A stretch of DNA of 64,000 nt from Polytrichum commune (lineage: Eukaryota > Streptophyta > Polytrichopsida > Polytrichales > Polytrichaceae). Each line of letters opens with the position of its first letter. Positions within the stretch are counted from its first letter, which is position 1. The notes below the pieces were generated by a model. The model saw only the letters and a list, made by a program, of their open reading frames with translations. It was not told the DNA's origin and did no database searches. A program made the translations under genes and the position numbers. This document shows, piece after piece, positions 58,207 through 64,000 of this stretch. The DNA lies in NCBI GenBank assembly GCA_950295325.1, contig OX485808.1:6450501-6514500 (forward strand). The letters run 5' to 3'.

Positions 58207-61200
58207 ATGGAAGAGGATGATGATATCCCGCAGCTGAGTGCCCACACATTACTGGCTCTCCAGGAATACTTGCGCGAGCAAGCAAGGCAGGACGAAGATG
58301 GCGAGGGCGATGGCGATGATGAAGGCGAAGTGTCTCTCTTGTCGGAAGATTGGCGCATGAGCCAGTTTTGGTACGACGAAGACACAGCCGCAACGGTTGC
58401 ATCCGAGGTCCATCATTTGGCGTCGTCAAATGCGGAATTTCGAGTCGCCTGCATTGCCTGCCCCACTTTGTTCGTCGAATTGAAGGTGCGGGGATTAAGC
58501 TACCCTTGCCGTAATTACACTTAGAATTGTAAACCTATGTTTGGTAGGTATTGATTGAATGCTGTGTTTGATGTGATCGAATCAAAGTATTTTGATGCCA
58601 TTTTTTCAGTCCTATGGGGTCCCAGGCAGCTGAAGAGATGCAGCCATGGTTTTAGGAATCTAATACTGCAAATGAGCAGCGTTTAATGTTGAATCGGTGT
58701 TGGTACATATCCGTCAGGGGTTAATGTATTTTCAGAACTAATTCATCAACATATATCTAATGATTCATTCAACATTAGTTCATCTCATAATTCAAACTTT
58801 TAGGTCTTGCAATTATGAAATATACAAACGGAAGACTAGAATTGTAACTCTATGTTCGATAGGCGTTGATTCAATGTTAATGTAGTTTGATGCCCAATTG
58901 TCTGGTCTTAAGGTGGTTAGGCAGCTGAAGAAATCCAATCGACATTTTACGTATCTCCAAAATGCAAGTGACCGGCATTTAGCGTTGAGTCATTGTTGAT
59001 ACATACCTGGACCTTTCAGGGTTTAATATTTTTTCAGTGCTAATTCATCAACATTGATCTAATGAATGATTCATTCAACATTGATTCAAATCATAACTCA
59101 ACCTTTTAGGTCTTGCAACTATGAAATATATAAACGGAAGATGAGAACTTTAACCCTATGTCTGGTAGGCATTGAATCACTGCTGTAGTTTGGTGCAATT
59201 GAATCAATGTACTCTGATGCCAATTTTCCGGTCTTAAGGTGTTCTAGACAGCTGAAGAAATTGCGGTCAACATTTATGCATCGCAAAATGCAAGTGAACA
59301 AGACTTTAACGTTGAGGCAGTGTTGATACGTACTGGAACCTTCAAGGGTTTATACAATTTCAGTGCAAACTCAGTAGTTAGCTAATGGTTCATTCAACAT
59401 TGTTTCAACTCATAATTCAACCTTTTAGGTTTTGGAACTATAATATTTAGAAACGGATTTTCATAATTGCAGCCCTATGTTTGGTAGGCATTGATTCAAT
59501 GTCTATGTAGTTGGATGTTATTAAATCAATATGAAATCAGTGTTGATGATAAGTTAATTTAGAGGTTTGTCATGCAGTTCATATTTTCAGAGTAATAGTC
59601 CAATTGCTGGTTCCAGGAGTGTTCCTCAGAAGAAATTTGGCAAATACAGCTCAAGGATTATGGTTTGTGAGGGAGCAGATGTATTTTGCTCATTTCTGTC
59701 TCACTGACTTGTTTCTTGCATCAGTTGGATTTGTTATAGGCTGTAATGGTGCTCTCATAAGTTGAGTGGTGGTAAATTTTCGTCCTTGTTCTTTTGAATT
59801 TGGAAAATCCCGTAATTGTTGTTTTATATGTGGATTACAGAAAAGCTTCCCTAATGTTTCTGCTCATTTATTTGAGTACGATCAACGGTTTGAGAAATAT
59901 GGGAGCAATTTCACTTTTTATGACTACAATCACCCGGACGAGCTGCCTCAGCAACATTCAAAAGCTTTCCATCTTGTTGTTGCTGATCCTCCATATCTGG
60001 TGCGAATGTTTATCTTTTCTCAATATATGCAGCAGTTCCTGTTATACTTCTTTTCTGTGTATTCAGCTGGCAGAAGGCCTAATCTCTCATTCCACAAACA
60101 ATTTCTTTTGTTTTTAGATAATGGAAAGGGTCATGCCACGTTGTTAGTTGTCCCGATCTTAGGTCAGCTCTGACTCCTTCACTTCTCATTTTTCTTCTCA
60201 TTTACTTTTCTGGTTTTCATAGCACCAATTAAGGCATTCAACTGGGGCATCTTACAATGTCATAATGCGCCCATAATCTCCTTGATTTTTTTTAGCACTT
60301 GAAGCTGGGTGGTTGCTCATGGAGACCTCTTGATCAAGACCTTCCAGGTTGTAATACCATTTTTCTGCTTTTTATGCTCTGGTTGAATTTTGCAGAGTGA
60401 AGAGTGTTTGAGAAAGACTGTAGAGAGCATGAGATACATGGCGGCTGACAGCAAGGAACCCCTTTATATGGTTTTGACAGGTAGTTCTCTGTTCCCTTGA
60501 GCACTATTTATACTGTTGCTTATTGAAAGTGTAGGAAGGCGGTTGAAGAGACTGATCTTGTCAAGTCCGCGCAGTTGTTCAATGAGGGTTCATCTGCACA
60601 AAATCTTGTTAGGGAAAATTCACATTTAGGATATCATTATTTGTTGGGTCCTGTATCAAAACTTCAGAAGGAAAAAATTAAAACAAGGAATGGTCATGAC
60701 AAAAGTGAAGTATTCCTCGGCCACATGGCTCAAGTGCAAACTTGCAATAAGTGCAATTGTGGAAAGGAGAAGTCCTCTTGAAGAACGTTGCTATTTTATA
60801 TGTGTACACGCAACCAACTTGCCTTCCATTTCTCAAGCATCTAAAATGTTGGGATATTTAAACTACTTGGGAGTCATTTTCTGCAGTCGTTATGGGCAAC
60901 TATTCACAACATGTCAGTTCAAAGTCACCTGCAAAGTGGTGCTTTCTCCCCATGGTTCACATGGTTAAAATCAACCTATGACCAATAGGAGTTTGTTTTG
61001 ATGAATTATGAGGCATGTTGTTTTGATGCTGCTTGTGAGCTGACGATCTGTTCTGGGTTGCGCACTTCAGGAGCTGTACAGGAGAGCCTTGTGGAGGAGG
61101 TGCTGAAAGCACGTCCATGTGTATTCCGACCTGTGCATCGCAACAAACTTGGCAATGAATTTATGCTTTTTACAAATTATGACCCTCTCGATAGACTCGG

Positions 61201-61255
61201 GGGCTGGGAAAAGCAGGCAAATTATGAGGCTTCTGCAGTACAAGAAGGTTCATGA
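58207..61255 (+). CDS. eEF1A lysine methyltransferase, EFM5/EEF1AKMT1 type (4 exons)
   Basis: Exons are 58,207-58,485, 59,841-59,999, 60,396-60,480 and 61,071-61,255. Phases are 0, 0 and 1, the total is 708 nt and the product 235 residues, normal for the family (human about 214, yeast about 248). The ATG is the first in frame and is followed by MEEDDDIPQLSAHTL. Visible marks are an acidic stretch at 31-41, EDWRMSQFWYD (about 47-57, the family signature), ACIACPTLFVELK, LFEYDQRFEKYG (acidic loop near the SAM site), VADPPYL (about 140-146, the [DN]PP[YF] catalytic motif of N-methyltransferases) and a C-terminal NEFMLFTNYD. Family members methylate a lysine of translation elongation factor 1A with SAM in the cytosol. 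In older annotations they are called N6-adenine methyltransferase-like, which the DPPY motif explains. No breaks are seen. Intron 1 is a tandem array. Confidence 0.94.
58524..59545. repeat. about 315-bp tandem array, 3.3 copies, in methyltransferase intron 1
   Basis: Unit starts (variants of 'gaattgtaaccctatgtttggtagg') fall at about 58,524, 58,839, 59,144 and 59,464. Units share 'cagctgaagaaat', 'catcaacat', 'ttcattcaacatt' and 'caaccttttaggtcttgcaa'. The intron is 58,486-59,840, so the array is about three quarters of it. Confidence 0.88.
60540..60781 (+). other. unexplained open frame in methyltransferase intron 3
   Basis: About 80 codons open from the TGA at 60,526-60,528 to the TGA ending at 60,781. 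The composition is protein-like: it includes VEETDLVKSAQLFNEGSS, RENSHLGYHYLLGPVSKL, and a cysteine-rich end, CNKCNCGKEKSS. It has no place in the methyltransferase, whose third and fourth exons join in phase without it. I do not recognise it. It could be a cryptic exon, a fragment of a captured cDNA or chance. Confidence 0.25.
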
Positions 61256-63042
61256 ATGTAATATGCGACTTTTCAATTAATATGTGCCCACACTCATTGA
61301 AACTGATGTTGAGGTTAAGAGGTACTCTGAGCTTCTGCTCATTGAGCATCTATGTATAGGTATTCTGTTGCATCCAAATCAAGGTCTTTCCTTGCAGTAA
61401 AGATGGTGAACCGGATCAAACTGATCCTTTTCATTTAAATTCAGAATGAGTGCTTGTTCCTATAGGTGGAGTATTAGAGTAGTGAACTGGATTGTTTGGA
61501 TCCATGGTGTTTCCCCAAGTTCTGTTTGATCATTATAGTAAGAGTTTTTACATAAATTAGGACACAGGTACAAACATGGTGGCCAAAATGCAATGGAGTC
61601 GTTTCTCAAACTGACTGAAATTATTGAGTCAGTTCAGGGCACATGCTCTTGGGGCGTGGATTTCTTGTGACATCCATGCCACTGGTATTTTTATTTTAGG
61701 AAGTTCCGTTTGGAAGCAATTACTATGAAGTGCCTGCATTCTCCTAATAACAGAATTGGATCAAGAGTGCTGAAATATGACTTCTGCTGTGAATACTTAT
61801 GTGCTGTTATTGTACTCCTGGCTTTACAATTGAAGAGGTCTTTATGCCTCTTGCCACAGAACAGGGAGTTGGCAGAACTTTTTTCATCCAATAATTCCTG
61901 GTGTTGTCTTTGGTGATAGTTTATGTCGGAATAGTGAAGCAATTGCAGTCAAGTTCTCCCATTTCAGGACACTTGTGGGATCTTATTGCCGGGTTTGTTC
62001 TGAAGGGCACCCAATTGACCATCCGTAGAAGACAAAAGTTTCCTTAGGTTTGAGATTTTGGTCACATCATGCATGCTTCCTTTTTCAGACTCTCACTCTA
62101 GTTGTCACCTTCAAGATTGCCAATTTGTTGTTTTTAGCAGAAAGTGAAAATAGTATCTGTGGTCAGTGGGGTTGGGGATCACCAAGCCAACATTCTATTC
62201 ATTGGTTGAATGAGGCTTAGGATCAGTGTCCGGGGAGATTTATGGGCACGATCGGTCAACATCCTAGTGTTTCCAAGTCCAACTGGTTACATGTTGACCT
62301 CTTTCGGTTTTTCTTCATTAAATTGGGGTATATTCAATAAATTCCTCTATAACGATCAGTAATTTTCCTGAAGTCTTGGTCATAACCAGATATTTCTCAA
62401 ACTCAACTGGTTCATCTGTAACTAGCAGCCGGTTCTCCCTGTTCATTGCTTAGGATGATAAGGGGTCCCAATTTTGAAATCTTCTTAAATCTGGGCAGTA
62501 GAAGTGGATAAATAAACAATTTCATATTGGTTTTTGGTTCATTTAACCATGTGGACAATGGGGTGGAAGCACCACTTGGAAGTGAACTTGAACCGACATG
62601 TGGATATGTGTCCATAACAAATAGGGAAAATAATTCTTAACTAAGTCATTGTGATACACACATATTTGGTGATTGTCAAATAGGTCACCCACAACAATCT
62701 AATGCTTGAGAATTGAAAGGTGATTGTGTCCACAAAGAATGTAAGAGTGCAACATTCTTCAAGAGAAGTTCTCGTTTGCACTATAGTAGTGTACTTAGAA
62801 GTGGCACTTGCGTCATATTGCTGAGGAACATTTCACTTTTGTCGTGATATAGATCCCTGTTTTGATTTACTTATACGGTATTTGGCATATCTTTATACTA
62901 GAAATAGCAACATCTGAGTTGCATACTTTTTCAAGATTTTTATATTGGATGAATGAGAGGTATGCTTGTATGTGATAGTTCCTTCTCTCCCTATGCCACG
63001 TTACCAACAACTTGACCATCAATGCAACCTCATGGCACTTAA
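61256..63042. other. 3' flank of methyltransferase and intergenic
   Basis: Contains the 3' untranslated part of the upstream gene (limit unknown) and a family-C repeat (62,236-62,446). Short open frames near 61,690-61,940 on both strands show no recognisable domain. Confidence 0.5.
62236..62446 (+). repeat. dispersed repeat family C, copy near the window end
   Basis: Same orientation and order as 650-890: 'aagtccaactggttacatg', 'tttctcaaactcaactggtt' and 'gccggttctccctg'. Confidence 0.6.
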
Positions 63043-63409
63043 CATTACACTATATATTGTATTTAGTGTCATATGGTATTTTATGTCATTGTGGTAACTT
63101 TTCTAATGACACTTCTTGTGAATAAGTTTACAAACATTGTCATCCCAACCTACTTTTAGTTGATCCAAATGCCAATCATTGAGTCAAACTTTGGTCTTTT
63201 GCATTTTGACTTTATGTAATGAAATTTTGTCATGGATGATTGAAATTTGGACGAAAAATCACTTGGCAAGTGATAGTATTTGCAACATTGTAAATCTATA
63301 ATGCCCAAAATAATTCACAATGAACAACAAATAATGTTAAGTTTACATTGATGTTGGTGACGCTATACAATTAGAATTGGTGACACTAAATACAATATTT
63401 GGTGTAGTG
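63043..63409. mobile_element. CACTA-like MITE, 367 bp
   Basis: Left end 'cattacactatatattg', then 'tatttagtgtcatatgg' (decayed); right end 'gacactaaatacaatatttg' then 'gtgtagtg'. The interior parallels 23,942-24,693, sharing 'tgtggtaactttt', 'gtcatggatga', 'aatcacttggcaag' and 'acaaataatgtt'. Flanks are TAA and TCC, so no clean target duplication. Confidence 0.65.
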
Positions 63410-63821
63410 TCCTAATTACTAATATATCCTTGCATTAGTATGCTTTAACTATAATATTATGAGGTCTAACAACACTATTCATCAAATATACATCAACTGG
63501 GAGCGTCATTGGTGTGGTCATGATATTTGTGGTGGGCTAGGTCCACAGAGCTCCTGATCACTCGTACCTTATAGCACGCCTACGCTCATTGGTGTGGGCG
63601 ACCAACAAATGACTCCTACCAAGAGGGTTCACTTTTAGCTCTAGTTTGACCAATGATAGCCACTAAATGTAACCAATGTTGGTAGGAACCAAGGTTAAGA
63701 TTTGCACTTGTCACAACCCCAAATGTCTGAAATCATAACCCCAAACGTCCAAAATCACAACCCAAATATATAGATGATGCACATTTGACGAGTGTAGATC
63801 TCAACGCTGGTAGAAACCGTT

Positions 63822-64000
63822 CACTACACTAAAAAGGATATTTAGTGTTTGATTATAGTTAATGTTGTTACCAACCTACCTTGCTCAACACTAATTTTCA
63901 ATTCCTTGACAATTAGTCTTAGACACAAATGTGCCATTGCCTTCTCTACTGCCACCTCCCTTCCTTTCATCATTGCTATTTTTTTTTTCATATCCTTACT
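63822..64000. mobile_element. CACTA-like element, left end, cut by the window end
   Basis: Starts 'cactacactaaaaaggata' then 'tttagtgtttga', the family left terminus. The remainder continues past the end of the window, so its length is unknown. Confidence 0.45.

Noticed and set aside
58207-61255. Annotation of the last gene as a DNA N6-adenine methyltransferase
   Set aside because: The DPPY motif alone suggests this, but SQFWYD and the overall layout fit the eEF1A lysine methyltransferase EFM5/EEF1AKMT1 family.

Overview
The window looks like nuclear DNA of a land plant. It is AT-rich and intron-dense, it carries Stowaway-, Tourist/PIF-, hAT- and CACTA-type miniature transposons, and its four genes match plant-type families. 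The species cannot be named from sequence alone. Large repeat-filled introns and an unusual trihelix-NMNAT gene make a seed-free plant (fern or lycophyte) or another non-angiosperm plausible, but this is inference.

Layout: 1-12,350 is intergenic. It holds dispersed repeats and a 2.9-kb terminal-inverted-repeat element (5,709-8,587) with a hAT-like MITE inside it. 12,351-19,480 (minus) is a selenium-binding protein/methanethiol oxidase gene with 7 coding exons and a probable non-coding first exon. 19,500-32,000 is a repeat landscape with a decayed U6 snRNA copy, a nested MITE pair, a second hAT-like MITE and a hAT transposase relic. 32,075-37,998 (minus) is a delta14-sterol reductase (FACKEL-type) gene of about 13 exons. 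38,171-47,100 is again transposon-rich. 47,121-55,762 (plus) begins with a trihelix DNA-binding exon that splices in frame onto a complete nine-exon NMN adenylyltransferase. 58,207-61,255 (plus) is an EFM5/EEF1AKMT1-type eEF1A lysine methyltransferase gene. The rest is intergenic.

The four genes are unrelated housekeeping functions (sulfur metabolism, sterol synthesis, NAD synthesis, translation-factor methylation), and nothing suggests a cluster. Two things stand out. First, the exon phases predict one 630-residue protein joining a trihelix transcription-factor domain to an NAD-biosynthesis enzyme. Second, at least one intron in each of the four genes is built largely from 2-4 tandem copies of its own sequence. 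Coding models were assembled by hand from splice consensus, reading phase and protein-family resemblance. No transcript or database evidence was available.
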